Assembly: GCF_041916735.1 (NCBI RefSeq)
Contig: NZ_JAYRYY010000010.1
Reading direction: 5' to 3' (one strand)
DNA length: 64,000 nucleotides
Source: Zoogloea sp016790385
Lineage (GTDB): Bacteria; Pseudomonadota; Gammaproteobacteria; Burkholderiales; Rhodocyclaceae
The notes beneath the pieces were generated by a model. The model saw only the letters and a program-made list of their open reading frames with translations, had not been told where the DNA came from and searched no databases. The position numbers were made by a program, and so were the translations under genes. Below, one piece after another: positions 23,592-32,072 of this stretch (position 1 is the stretch's first letter; every line of letters starts with the position of its first letter).

Positions 23592-26579
23592 TCAGCGGCC
23601 CGGCGTTTCAGCGCCCAGCGGGGCGGCGTCCCGCGGATCGATGGGGGAACCACGACACACCCGAAAGCCGATGAAGTTGGAACGGAGGTCGGGAGGGTCG
23701 AAGTCGCGGTTGGCAGCGCGGCAGAGGTCCGGATTGAGGTTCCAGGCCCCGCCGCGCAGCACGCGGGACGGCGGGTCTTTATCGCCACGTCCAACAGGGT
23801 CTGTCTGTGAGCTCGAACCGAAGGGCGCACGAGCATCCTCAACCCACTCCCACACATTGCCGAGCATGTTGTGCAGCCCAAACGGTGGTTCCCTGTCTTG
23901 CTTCTCACTACGCTGGGTAACGGGCCATGGATTTTCTCCCTTAGCACAATTGGCATAACCTTTCTCGAAGCGCTCTCCCCACCAATAGGCTGTGCGGGTA
24001 TCACCACGCGCCGCATACTCCCACTCGGCTTCCGTCGGCAGGCGCCATCTCTTCTTCGAGTCGGGATAACGGGTATTGAGCCACTCCAGGTAAGCATTCG
24101 CATCACACCAGCTGACCTCGATTACCGGAAGATCGAGATCTGCCGGTGAAGTGATAGGCGGGTATGCCGGGGCGGGAACACCTCTGCATTCGACCCGCTG
24201 GCTGCCCTTTTCGCTGGCGTTCCGCAGGAAGAAGAGATACTCCCGCCGGGAGAGTTCGGACTCGCCGAGGCTGTAGGGCTTGGTCAGCGTCACGTCGTGA
24301 AGCGCGTTGAACTCATCACAGTGGAACCGTAACCGCCTGAAGATGGATTCCCTTTTCTGACCATCGAGCACCTTGTCCTCGTCCCGCTTCGGGTCGCACC
24401 CCATCGCAAAGGTCACCGGACGGTCCGTGACGATATCCACGAGCTCGGGTGGGGGTGGCGTGTCGATACCTAGACTCCATTTGATATCGAGCCAGATCAT
24501 CTCCTTCGGATAATCATTCTTGTCCGCCCAGCGTTCCAGCTCCCGATAGTAGAGCCCAAATGCAATTCCCAACCCGGCCAACACCCATAGCCCAGCATGC
24601 ATGACGGCCGCTCGCCAGCTCCACCGCAAAAAACGCGCCTCCGCGCTGCCCGGATCGACCACCAGGGGACGATAGGCCGCCAGATCCGTCCATCCGGCAA
24701 GATGCCACCAGCGTGCCAGCCCCCGGCTCTTGTTCCAGGCAAGGGCCTGCTTCTTCAGGCGGCGGAGCTGATCGCCACGGTCGGGATGGGCGGCGATGTA
24801 GTCAAAGAGCGTGGGCCAGTAGCCAAGCGGTTTGCCTTTGTCGTCCTTGCCCCGGGCGCGGATCAGGGTTTCATGGATCAGGTCCACATGCCCAAGCAGT
24901 CTGTCCTCCCCATCCTTGATGGGCTTACCATCGGCGTCCCGCTCGGCGCTCACCACGATCAGGCGGAGGCCTTGATGGGCCATGGAAGGGGCGTTCTCGT
25001 CGGGATGGCCGGACAGGCGGCGCACGATGTGCTCGCCGACGTCGTCGCGCCCGGCGCCCGCGGTGAGGATGGCATCGCGCCGGCTGATGCGCTGGCGGGT
25101 GTTGCGCCCATCGTCATTGACGCAGGTGAGGCGTAACAACAGTTCCAGGGCACCTTGACGCCCCCGACCTGCAACACCGACCTTCAACTTGATTTCGGCA
25201 TCGATGCGGGCGAGGAGGCTGTCGGCCTGGCTGGCCAGGATGCCGGCCAGTTTGCCCAGGCTGCGATACTCTTCACCACTCAGGCGATTGTCTTTGCGGC
25301 CCTCCTGTCTTTCCCAGAGCACGCTCAGGGCGTTTTCCACCAGCGGCAAGGCGCCGGCCATCTCATCGCGGGCGTCTTCGAGGATGGCGGTGCGCACCTC
25401 GCTCACATCCAGCCCGGCAAGGGCGGCGGGGCCGTCGATGACTTCACGCAAGCCCTGCTCGGAGATACTCGGCAGGAAGTATTGCCGACACGTGGTGTTG
25501 TAGGGCCCACCGAGCTTGGGCAGTTGATCGAAGCGGTCGAGAAAGTCGGCGCGTACAGTGGTGATCAGGAAAAATGGGCACCCCGGGTCTTGCAGGGCAT
25601 GGGCCAGCAGGGCCTCGAAGGTGGTGCGTCCGGCCTCGTCGGCAAAGGTGAACAGCTCTTCAAACTGGTCGATGACCAGCAGGAAGGCCCGTTGCTGATC
25701 CGACCCGTAGGCGCGCAGGGCGTAGGCCAACTCGCGCTCGCCCCGTTCCAGTTGCGCCCGGCGCTTGCCGATGTCGCGCTGCTCCGGCGCGTCGATCAGG
25801 CCCCGCTCAAGTACTTCGGCGAGCATTTCAACCGGCTCCTGGCCAGGCACCATGGGGCCGAGAAGCGTCCACTGCTCAACGCCGGTGCGGGCCCACAGGG
25901 CGCCGCTGCGGATCATGGGCATGAGGCCGGCCTGCACCAGGGACGACTTGCCCGCGCCGCTGTTGCCCGTCACCTGCAACCAGCGGGCGTACTGGGATCG
26001 GCCGTAGCCGGCAAGCTGGGTGGGGTCGGCCTCGGTGGCATCGCCGAGCAGGGCCAGAGCGGCCAGGGTTTCGCTGCGGCGACCAAAGAATTGCTGGGTG
26101 TGTTCCTGGGTGAATGCGCCCAGGCCGCGGAAGGGATTGCCCTCAAAGATCGGTCGGGTGGCCTTGAGCGCGTGGCGGGTACGCAGGGCTTCGATCAGTG
26201 GTTCGGGAAGTTCGGAGACACCGTCCCAGTAGGTGGCCTGAAACAGCGCCAGGAAGGACGGCAGGTTTTCGGGTGCGGCATCGGGGAGCAGGATGGGGAA
26301 GATGGGCAGGCGTTCGGCATCATCATGGGGCTGGTGATGGCGGATCAGCGCCACCTCGACCTCGGCGCCAATCCAGCGCTGCACCCCATCCCGCCCCACC
26401 TGAACGACAAAGGCGTCGCAGCGCCCAACGGCCGTCTGCAGGCGGCCGAGCCAACGGTCGCCCGCACGCAGGGACATATCGTCCTTGAAGACCTGTAGGC
26501 CTTTCGCTTCGAGGGCTTCTCTCAGTGCATTGGCCGCCGTGTCGTCGTTGCGGCTGTAACTGAGGAATATCTCGCTCAT
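23592..26579 (-). CDS. DGR target 3: TIR domain, STAND NTPase, membrane helix, FGE/C-type-lectin-like variable protein
   Basis: The 995-residue protein has a TIR domain (IFLSYSRND, GLQVFKDDMSL, FVVQVGRDGVQRWIGAEVE). The STAND NTPase has NPFRGLGAF, FFGRRSE, Walker A GNSGAGKSS near 207-215 and Walker B LLVIDQFEEL. A membrane helix lies near 655-678 (GLWVLAGLGIAFGLYY). The FGE domain has VTFAMGCDPK, YSLGESELSRREYLFFL, LPVIEVSWCDANAYL, RLPTEAEWEYAARGD and HNMLGNVWEWV. Residues about 938-978 are the variable region. A start six bases upstream is possible, but GGGAG is better spaced from ATG 26579. The gene reads toward the TR. Confidence 0.9.
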   Translation of the reverse strand: MSEIFLSYSRNDDTAANALREALEAKGLQVFKDDMSLRAGDRWLGRLQTAVGRCDAFVVQVGRDGVQRWIGAEVEVALIRHHQPHDDAERLPIFPILLPDAAPENLPSFLALFQATYWDGVSELPEPLIEALRTRHALKATRPIFEGNPFRGLGAFTQEHTQQFFGRRSETLAALALLGDATEADPTQLAGYGRSQYARWLQVTGNSGAGKSSLVQAGLMPMIRSGALWARTGVEQWTLLGPMVPGQEPVEMLAEVLERGLIDAPEQRDIGKRRAQLERGERELAYALRAYGSDQQRAFLLVIDQFEELFTFADEAGRTTFEALLAHALQDPGCPFFLITTVRADFLDRFDQLPKLGGPYNTTCRQYFLPSISEQGLREVIDGPAALAGLDVSEVRTAILEDARDEMAGALPLVENALSVLWERQEGRKDNRLSGEEYRSLGKLAGILASQADSLLARIDAEIKLKVGVAGRGRQGALELLLRLTCVNDDGRNTRQRISRRDAILTAGAGRDDVGEHIVRRLSGHPDENAPSMAHQGLRLIVVSAERDADGKPIKDGEDRLLGHVDLIHETLIRARGKDDKGKPLGYWPTLFDYIAAHPDRGDQLRRLKKQALAWNKSRGLARWWHLAGWTDLAAYRPLVVDPGSAEARFLRWSWRAAVMHAGLWVLAGLGIAFGLYYRELERWADKNDYPKEMIWLDIKWSLGIDTPPPPELVDIVTDRPVTFAMGCDPKRDEDKVLDGQKRESIFRRLRFHCDEFNALHDVTLTKPYSLGESELSRREYLFFLRNASEKGSQRVECRGVPAPAYPPITSPADLDLPVIEVSWCDANAYLEWLNTRYPDSKKRWRLPTEAEWEYAARGDTRTAYWWGERFEKGYANCAKGENPWPVTQRSEKQDREPPFGLHNMLGNVWEWVEDARAPFGSSSQTDPVGRGDKDPPSRVLRGGAWNLNPDLCRAANRDFDPPDLRSNFIGFRVCRGSPIDPRDAAPLGAETPGR
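23646..23768 (-). repeat. DGR variable repeat 3 (VR3)
   Basis: This aligns without gaps to the TR. Thirteen of the 26 template adenines are changed. Six differences are at other bases, including the same CTG to CCG change seen in VR1. Although it is the VR nearest the TR, it is not the closest copy, so it has either drifted or was written from an older TR. Confidence 0.88.
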
Positions 26580-26728
26580 GGGCATGACTCCCGGTTAGCA
26601 CTGGCGGCTAGGTCGAAAACACGTTTCACACAAAGTATGCCATTCAGGATGCACTGGCGCTCGTCGGAGCGGAGCACAATGCAGACGGGGAATGAGCCTG
26701 TCTTGAACCTGACTTCGGAGTTTGTGCC

Positions 26729-27373
26729 ATGAAATACGACGTCTTTCTCTCCCATTCCAGCAAAGACAAGTCTGATGTGGATCGGGTCCGGGATGAATTG
26801 ACCGGGCTGGGATATCGCGTGTGCGTTGACTATGACGTCCTCCCGGCGATCCGACCGGAGGACGTGACGAGGGAAACCGCTAACGCGCTGGTGGAGGCCA
26901 TGCGGGATTGTTCATCCCTGATCTACGTGTTGTCGCCTGGCTCTGCTTCGTCCCAGTGGATGCCTTGGGAGATGGGCTTCTTCGACGGGGCCAACGGTAC
27001 GGTCTTTATCTGGCCAGTGGATGGCGAGGCCGAGGCCTACGCAAAGGACCGCCGCTATGTGGATCTGTATGCAAAGATCCCGGTCGAGGGGCGCAGGGAG
27101 TTCCTGGAGGAGTTTCTCCCCCGGGAAGCTCGCCCCAAGGTGGTGGCGTGCCCACCCGTGGCCCCCGTCGATTTTCAGCCTCGCCCGCCAAAGCTTTTCG
27201 GGTTTGGTCAGGAAAAAGCCACCGAAGGCTTTGGACAGCGCCTTCCAGCCATGATGTCCGACCCAGAACAGGCCATGCAGGCCGCCACCGAAATTGCGAT
27301 TGCGTGGTGGCGCCTGTGGGGGCTGATGCCTCGCCCCCAGCGACCGGGCGACATGCATGAGGATGAGCGCTGA
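26729..27373 (+). CDS. TIR domain protein
   Basis: The 214-residue protein has an N-terminal TIR domain: YDVFLSHSSKDKSDVDRV, GYRVCVDYDVLP, SLIYVLSPGSASSQWMPWEMGFF. Glu81 sits in the position of the catalytic glutamate of NAD-cleaving TIR domains. The C-terminal 70 residues (proline-rich, then EQAMQAATEIAIAWWRLWG) resemble no domain I know. GGAG lies nine bases before the ATG. It is the first gene of a four-gene plus-strand run with DUF2235, a second TIR and a SLOG-like gene. Inference: it makes or transmits a nucleotide signal. Confidence 0.82.
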   Translation: MKYDVFLSHSSKDKSDVDRVRDELTGLGYRVCVDYDVLPAIRPEDVTRETANALVEAMRDCSSLIYVLSPGSASSQWMPWEMGFFDGANGTVFIWPVDGEAEAYAKDRRYVDLYAKIPVEGRREFLEEFLPREARPKVVACPPVAPVDFQPRPPKLFGFGQEKATEGFGQRLPAMMSDPEQAMQAATEIAIAWWRLWGLMPRPQRPGDMHEDER

Positions 27374-27515
27374 GCACATGCCAGGCAAACTTTGGTCGGC
27401 CCCCTCGGCAAGTGCCAATCTGACTTCCATAGGCATTCGTCTTAGTCATTTGCCATTGAAATCGCGGGTAGCCTGTGCTTCTCTTTAAGCTCCACAACAT
27501 GAGCGCACCCCCAAC

Positions 27516-29054
27516 ATGGCAAAGAACCTGATCGTCTGCTGCGACGGCACCTGGAATACGCCGGAGCAGCGGGAGGGTGGGCAGCCCTGCCCCACCAATG
27601 TGGTCAAACTCTACAACCTCAGCATTTCGAATGACACCCAGCTAAAGTATTACCACCCGGGCGTGGGCACCAAAGGTGGCATTGCCGACCGCATCTTTGG
27701 CGGCGGGCTGGGTGCGGGGCTGAGCCGCAACATCCAGAGTGCCTACGAATGGCTGTGCCGGCACTATGTGTGCGGTGATCGTATCTTTTTGTTCGGTTTC
27801 AGCCGTGGAGCCTATACGGCGCGCAGCCTGGGCGGGTTCATCGGTCGCTGCGGCCTGCTGGACCTATCCACCCTCACCGAAAAGGAGGCCTGGGAGCGGA
27901 TCGCCAACGTGTATGAGAAGGGCTATCGCCAGTCGAATCCCAAAGGCAAGTGGCCCGCCGCCTATCGCTTCATCCCCGGCCCGCTGGCGGACGGGAAGGT
28001 GGACATCCACATGATCGGAGTGTGGGATACGGTTGGCGCCCTGGGGGTGCCCGACGATCTGATTCTGCTCGATCAGGTGCTGGATGACCCCAGGAACTAC
28101 CGCTTTCACGACACCAAACTCAGCGCCATCGTTCGCCACGCCCGCCATGCGGTGGGCATGGACGAGATGCGGGCGAGCTTTGCGCCCACACTTTGGGATA
28201 CCGACAGCCCGCGGCCGGACGACGGGAGCTTCAAGCAGCAGTGGTTCGCCGGCGTTCATTCGGATGTGGGGGGTGGCTACGTGGAGTCGGGGCTGTCCGA
28301 CTGCACCCTCAAGTGGATGGTCGATGAAGCGGTGGCAGTCGGGCTCCAGGTGAATCCCGCGCTGCTGGCACAGATCCAGCCCAATCCACGCGGCGTTCTG
28401 CACGACTCGGCCACCGGAATTTGGGAACACCTGCGCACCCTGCCCCGCGCGACGCCCCTCATCAACCCTGTGCAGGTTGGCGAGACGGTGTCGCCCCAGG
28501 TCATCGACCGCCACGTGGTGCCGCCGCTGACCCAGGCGCCTTACTGGCCCACCCGGGTGCTGGCCGTGGGCGAAGAGGTGAGTGTCGAGATATTCGCCCG
28601 CCCCCACTGGAACGCGACCGGCATCTACCTGGAAAAAAATGCGACCTACGGCTTTAGCGCCCGCGGGGAATGGATAGACAGCACCATCGTCTGCGGGCCG
28701 GATGGTGCCGGCAAGGCCAAGTTCAAACTGGGCAAACTGGCGCAGACCTTCGGCAACCTGCTGGGCGAAGTGGAGGAGATGTATAAAGACCTTACCGATA
28801 AAGCCGGTGCCGACTGGTGGGGAACCAAGCGGCGGGAAGATGCGGACTGGTTCCAGCTGATCGGGATGATCGCCAACCAGCCGAATGCCGACGGAAGCGG
28901 CACGCCCACCGAGGGACAATTCATCGTGATCGGCAACAAGGGCATCGATACGGCCCATGCACCGGGCTATCTGTATTGTTTTGCCAACGACGCCTGGAAG
29001 TTTTATGGCAACAATCGGGGTAAGGTTACGCTGACCATCAAACGCGTGAAGTGA
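27516..29054 (+). CDS. DUF2235 alpha/beta hydrolase (Tle1-like phospholipase fold)
   Basis: The 512-residue protein has the DUF2235 layout: KNLIVCCDGTWNTP at the start, YYHPGVGTKG, and the nucleophile elbow GFSRGAYTARSLGGFIG (Ser96). IGVWDTVGALG and WFAGVHSDVGGGY supply the acid and histidine regions. The domain is shared with type VI lipase effectors, but no secretion marker (PAAR, VgrG) is near. The C-terminal part has WPTRVLAVGEEVSVEIFARPHWNATGIYL and YGFSARGEW, a probable extra beta domain. Between two TIR genes, it could be a membrane-damaging effector of a defence system. Confidence 0.85.
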   Translation: MAKNLIVCCDGTWNTPEQREGGQPCPTNVVKLYNLSISNDTQLKYYHPGVGTKGGIADRIFGGGLGAGLSRNIQSAYEWLCRHYVCGDRIFLFGFSRGAYTARSLGGFIGRCGLLDLSTLTEKEAWERIANVYEKGYRQSNPKGKWPAAYRFIPGPLADGKVDIHMIGVWDTVGALGVPDDLILLDQVLDDPRNYRFHDTKLSAIVRHARHAVGMDEMRASFAPTLWDTDSPRPDDGSFKQQWFAGVHSDVGGGYVESGLSDCTLKWMVDEAVAVGLQVNPALLAQIQPNPRGVLHDSATGIWEHLRTLPRATPLINPVQVGETVSPQVIDRHVVPPLTQAPYWPTRVLAVGEEVSVEIFARPHWNATGIYLEKNATYGFSARGEWIDSTIVCGPDGAGKAKFKLGKLAQTFGNLLGEVEEMYKDLTDKAGADWWGTKRREDADWFQLIGMIANQPNADGSGTPTEGQFIVIGNKGIDTAHAPGYLYCFANDAWKFYGNNRGKVTLTIKRVK

Positions 29055-29068
29055 GCGCAAGGCCCACC

Positions 29069-30343
29069 ATGGCAACTGAAGAGATTCCCGAGGTCTATGT
29101 GCTGTGGCACCCGGCCTTTCCGAACGGCGAGGCCCTGGCCCAGCGGATCTATCGCTGGGTGAGGCCCAAGGGCCTCGGGCCACAGGTCTTCTATCGGAGC
29201 CTTCCGGCCCCGGAGGCCGGCCTGGGCGGTCTGCCGCCTCCCATCCCCCGGGACAGCCGGGCCGGCCTGGATACCAAGCTTGTGACGCGCTACCCTCAAT
29301 CCAGCATGGACAACCTTCAGGTGGTGATCCTGCTGATCGACGCCCATCTGATCGCGGACCCCGCGTGGCGGCAGTGGATCGGCGGCCTGGCGGCATCGGC
29401 CCAGGCGTGCAAACGCGTCGTCTTGCCAGTGGCACTCGACAGCACCGCCTACAACGTTCCGCCCACCATGCACGCCCTGAATTTCCTGCGGCCGGCGGGG
29501 CTGCCCGCCCCTGGCCTTGTCGGCGCCCAATGGGAGAGCGCACAGCTGGAAACCGTTGCCCGATCGCTTCTCAAGCAGCTCACCGAAACGCTCTGCGACC
29601 TGCTCCTGCAGTTTGACGATTTTCGCAGCGGCGCCGCGCCGCTTGAGACCCGCCGCTCGAAGGTGAAGATCTTCCTGAGCCACGCCAAGGCCGACGGCAC
29701 GGAGCCCGCCCGACGCATCCGCGACTACATCTACAGCCAGACCCAGATCGCCGCCTTCTTCGACGAAAACGACATCCCCTTCGGCGCCCTCTTCGACAAG
29801 GTTCTGGACGGGAATATCGCCGGCAGCAGCCGTGCCACCGCCCTGATCGTGGTGCGCAGCGCCCGCTACGTTGATCGGCCGTGGTGTCGGCGTGAGCTCG
29901 CCGAGTTTCGTCGACCGCGCCAGGATCTGTCAGTGGAGAAGCGCAAGACCCAGTTCTGGACCATCAATCCGGTGCTGGTCGTGGATGCGCTGGCGGACGG
30001 TGCGCACACCTTCTGCATGCCGGAACTGGGCAATACGCCGTGCATCCGCTGGTCCGCTGCGATCCCGATGCAAGAGGAGCAGATCGTCACCACCACCCTG
30101 CGGGACGTGCAACTGGCGGCCCACCACCAGGCGCTTGGCCGCCGCATGCCGGACGAGGAAGATTGCATCGTGCTCAACTGGCTGCCCGATGCGGCAAGCC
30201 TGCTGCACATCCCCGACATCCGGTCGAACGCACCGCGGCGTGTGTTCTACCCCGGGCGGGATCTGTCCGGCCCCGAACTGCGGAATCTGACCGACTTCTT
30301 CCCGAATGTCCGCTTCATCAGTTTTGATCGGATCGCACCATGA
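29069..30343 (+). CDS. TIR domain protein with an N-terminal TIR-like extension
   Basis: The 424-residue protein has a clear TIR domain from about residue 198: KIFLSHAKADG, RRIRDYIYSQTQIAAFFDENDIPFG, ALIVVRSARYVDRPWCRRELAEF, the last with the conserved Glu. The N-terminal half (VYVLWHPAFPNGEALAQRIYRW, VVILLIDAHLIADPAWRQWI) looks like a second, degenerate TIR/SEFIR fold. The C-terminal 80 residues include LGRRMPDEEDCIVLNWLPDAASL. A GTG at 29051 is possible; ATG 29069 is preferred. It starts 15 bases after the DUF2235 stop and overlaps the next gene by four bases. Confidence 0.8.
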   Translation: MATEEIPEVYVLWHPAFPNGEALAQRIYRWVRPKGLGPQVFYRSLPAPEAGLGGLPPPIPRDSRAGLDTKLVTRYPQSSMDNLQVVILLIDAHLIADPAWRQWIGGLAASAQACKRVVLPVALDSTAYNVPPTMHALNFLRPAGLPAPGLVGAQWESAQLETVARSLLKQLTETLCDLLLQFDDFRSGAAPLETRRSKVKIFLSHAKADGTEPARRIRDYIYSQTQIAAFFDENDIPFGALFDKVLDGNIAGSSRATALIVVRSARYVDRPWCRRELAEFRRPRQDLSVEKRKTQFWTINPVLVVDALADGAHTFCMPELGNTPCIRWSAAIPMQEEQIVTTTLRDVQLAAHHQALGRRMPDEEDCIVLNWLPDAASLLHIPDIRSNAPRRVFYPGRDLSGPELRNLTDFFPNVRFISFDRIAP

Positions 30344-31425
30344 GTCTCAGCGGCACACAACATGAGCCCACGTCGAGCCCGCTTGTCGCGATTTCGGTGT
30401 CCTTCGAGCGGGACAATCTCCTGGCGCGGGGTCTCGGGCTGGACCACCTCAAGGAGTTGCTCGTCCGCCTGACTCGCCCCCTGCTCCGACAGGGTGTCAG
30501 TCTGGCCTATGGAGGCCACTGGGATGAGCGGGAAGACAACTTCACCTACGAGCTGCTGCGCCTCGTCAGCGCCGAGCAAGCGGACGACACCGAGCGCAGC
30601 ATTGCAAGTACAACCCCCGGAACCTCCGGCAAAGAATGCCTGCCCGAAAAGCCATCGGCAGGACGTCTGATCAATCACGCAGCATGGCCCAACTATCTGA
30701 AGATCACACCGTCTATCGAAGCCCAATGGATCAACTGTTGCCGGATCGTGCGGGTAACGCCAGCCATGGCGGGCATCGAAACCGGAGAGACCTTTACGGC
30801 CGATCAATTGGTCTTAAGGCCGGACGACAAGGACTACCCGGCGCAGGCGCTGTTGCATGGCGCGCGGTGTCTGAGTGCCATGCGCCAGATCATGATGCGC
30901 GGCGTTTTGCTGCCCATCGCGGATTCGGAGCGCCCGGACACCATCCAGCCCATTTCCGCTCGCATTGTGCTTGGCGGCAAGCTGACCGGGTATCAGGGCT
31001 TTATGCCCGGGATTTTCGAGGAAGCGCTGCTCAGCCTGGAATCAGGCAGTCCAATTTATCTCCTGGGTGGATTCGGCGGAGCAACCGAAGCACTGGCGGA
31101 GGCGCTGCTTGCCGCCCCTTCGGCGGCCAAGCCAGATGCCCTGCGAGAGGCCTGGCAGCGCCAGAACGCTCCGCTGCTTGCACGGTTGCAAGATGCCTGT
31201 GCATCCAGCCCGCCCCCGGCATCCGTGCGCAAGACTTCAGAACTCCTGAGCGCGCTGGACGCGGCGATAACCAACGCCCAAGGTAATCTGGGCAAAGCGC
31301 TCAATAACGGCCTGACCGTTGCTGAGAATGAAACTCTGCTCACGACCCGCGACATGCGTGAAGCGCTGGGTCTCGTGCACAAGGGCCTCGCCCAGTTGGG
31401 CCTGATGAAGGCGTTGCAGGATTGA
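30340..31425 (+). CDS. SLOG-like nucleotide-sensing protein
   Basis: The 361-residue protein has a Rossmann-like start (LVAISVSFERDNLLARGLGLDHLKELL) with LLRQGVSLAYGGHWD, and later SPIYLLGGFGGATEALAEALL near residues 238-250. These match the SLOG superfamily, which binds nucleotide-derived ligands such as those made by TIR enzymes. The C-terminal 80 residues are helical. The start overlaps the TIR gene stop (ATGA), indicating translational coupling. Inference: it is the sensor or regulator of the TIR-generated signal, as SLOG domains are in Thoeris-type systems. Confidence 0.75.
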   Translation: MSLSGTQHEPTSSPLVAISVSFERDNLLARGLGLDHLKELLVRLTRPLLRQGVSLAYGGHWDEREDNFTYELLRLVSAEQADDTERSIASTTPGTSGKECLPEKPSAGRLINHAAWPNYLKITPSIEAQWINCCRIVRVTPAMAGIETGETFTADQLVLRPDDKDYPAQALLHGARCLSAMRQIMMRGVLLPIADSERPDTIQPISARIVLGGKLTGYQGFMPGIFEEALLSLESGSPIYLLGGFGGATEALAEALLAAPSAAKPDALREAWQRQNAPLLARLQDACASSPPPASVRKTSELLSALDAAITNAQGNLGKALNNGLTVAENETLLTTRDMREALGLVHKGLAQLGLMKALQD

Positions 31426-31696
31426 TCCAATCCATGGAATTTGGGCGTGGTGGAACAGGACGTCCGCCAGAAACTGTGCCCTCAAGCCCCCTGCAACAAG
31501 CCGGAGCGTCCCCACAAAGCCTCATCTCCGCCCAACCGCGCAGCACATACGGTGCGCGCATGACGGATAGGCAATTCGCTATGCCCTTCCAGGGCAATCG
31601 GGTCGATCTGCTCACCGATTTCTGACAATCAAGCTCGCAATGACTATCGGACCCGGAAGTCACTGGTGCAGCAAACAGCCACCATGACCCGAGCCC
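31426..31696. other. Intergenic stretch at the island edge
   Basis: I see no gene in these 271 bases between the SLOG-like gene and the tRNA terminator. Short frames lack ribosome binding sites. No copy of the tRNA 3' end that could serve as an attachment site was found by eye. Confidence 0.4.
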
Positions 31697-31744
31697 AAAA
31701 GCGTAAAGGCCCAAGCACTTGGATGCTTGAGCCTTTACGCTTTT
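31697..31744 (-). terminator. Terminator of the initiator tRNA gene
   Basis: A 14-bp perfect stem, AAAAGCGTAAAGGC (31697-31710) with GCCTTTACGCTTTT (31731-31744), contains a smaller CAAGCA/TGCTTG inner stem. On the minus strand it lies just after the tRNA and ends in a T-run. Confidence 0.9.
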
Positions 31745-31746
31745 GT

Positions 31747-31824
<78 letters not shown>

Positions 31825-32072
31825 TCGGAGAACCAACATATTAGACAAACCTGTCGACGGAGTCAAATTTATTTTGCAGCGCATCAAGAATTTCACCGGC
31901 CTGCCCCCGAAAACGCCCTCGATCACATCCTCTCGGCCCGCTCCAAAACCGGGGGCCGGCTGAGTCCGGTATCCTCCCGCAGCGCGGAAGGACGACGGCA
32001 GGCAGTCTGGCCCGTCGCCACCGTGCACCCAAAACAGCCTCTCAAAAAATCAACGCAAGAAGGAGCAACAGC

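Noticed and set aside
25155..26498. 447-codon open frame on the + strand
   Set aside because: It is antisense to the TIR-STAND-FGE target 3, with low-complexity composition and no start signal.
27516..29054. DUF2235 gene as part of a type VI secretion locus
   Set aside because: No VgrG, PAAR, Hcp or immunity lipoprotein gene is near; the neighbours are TIR and SLOG genes.
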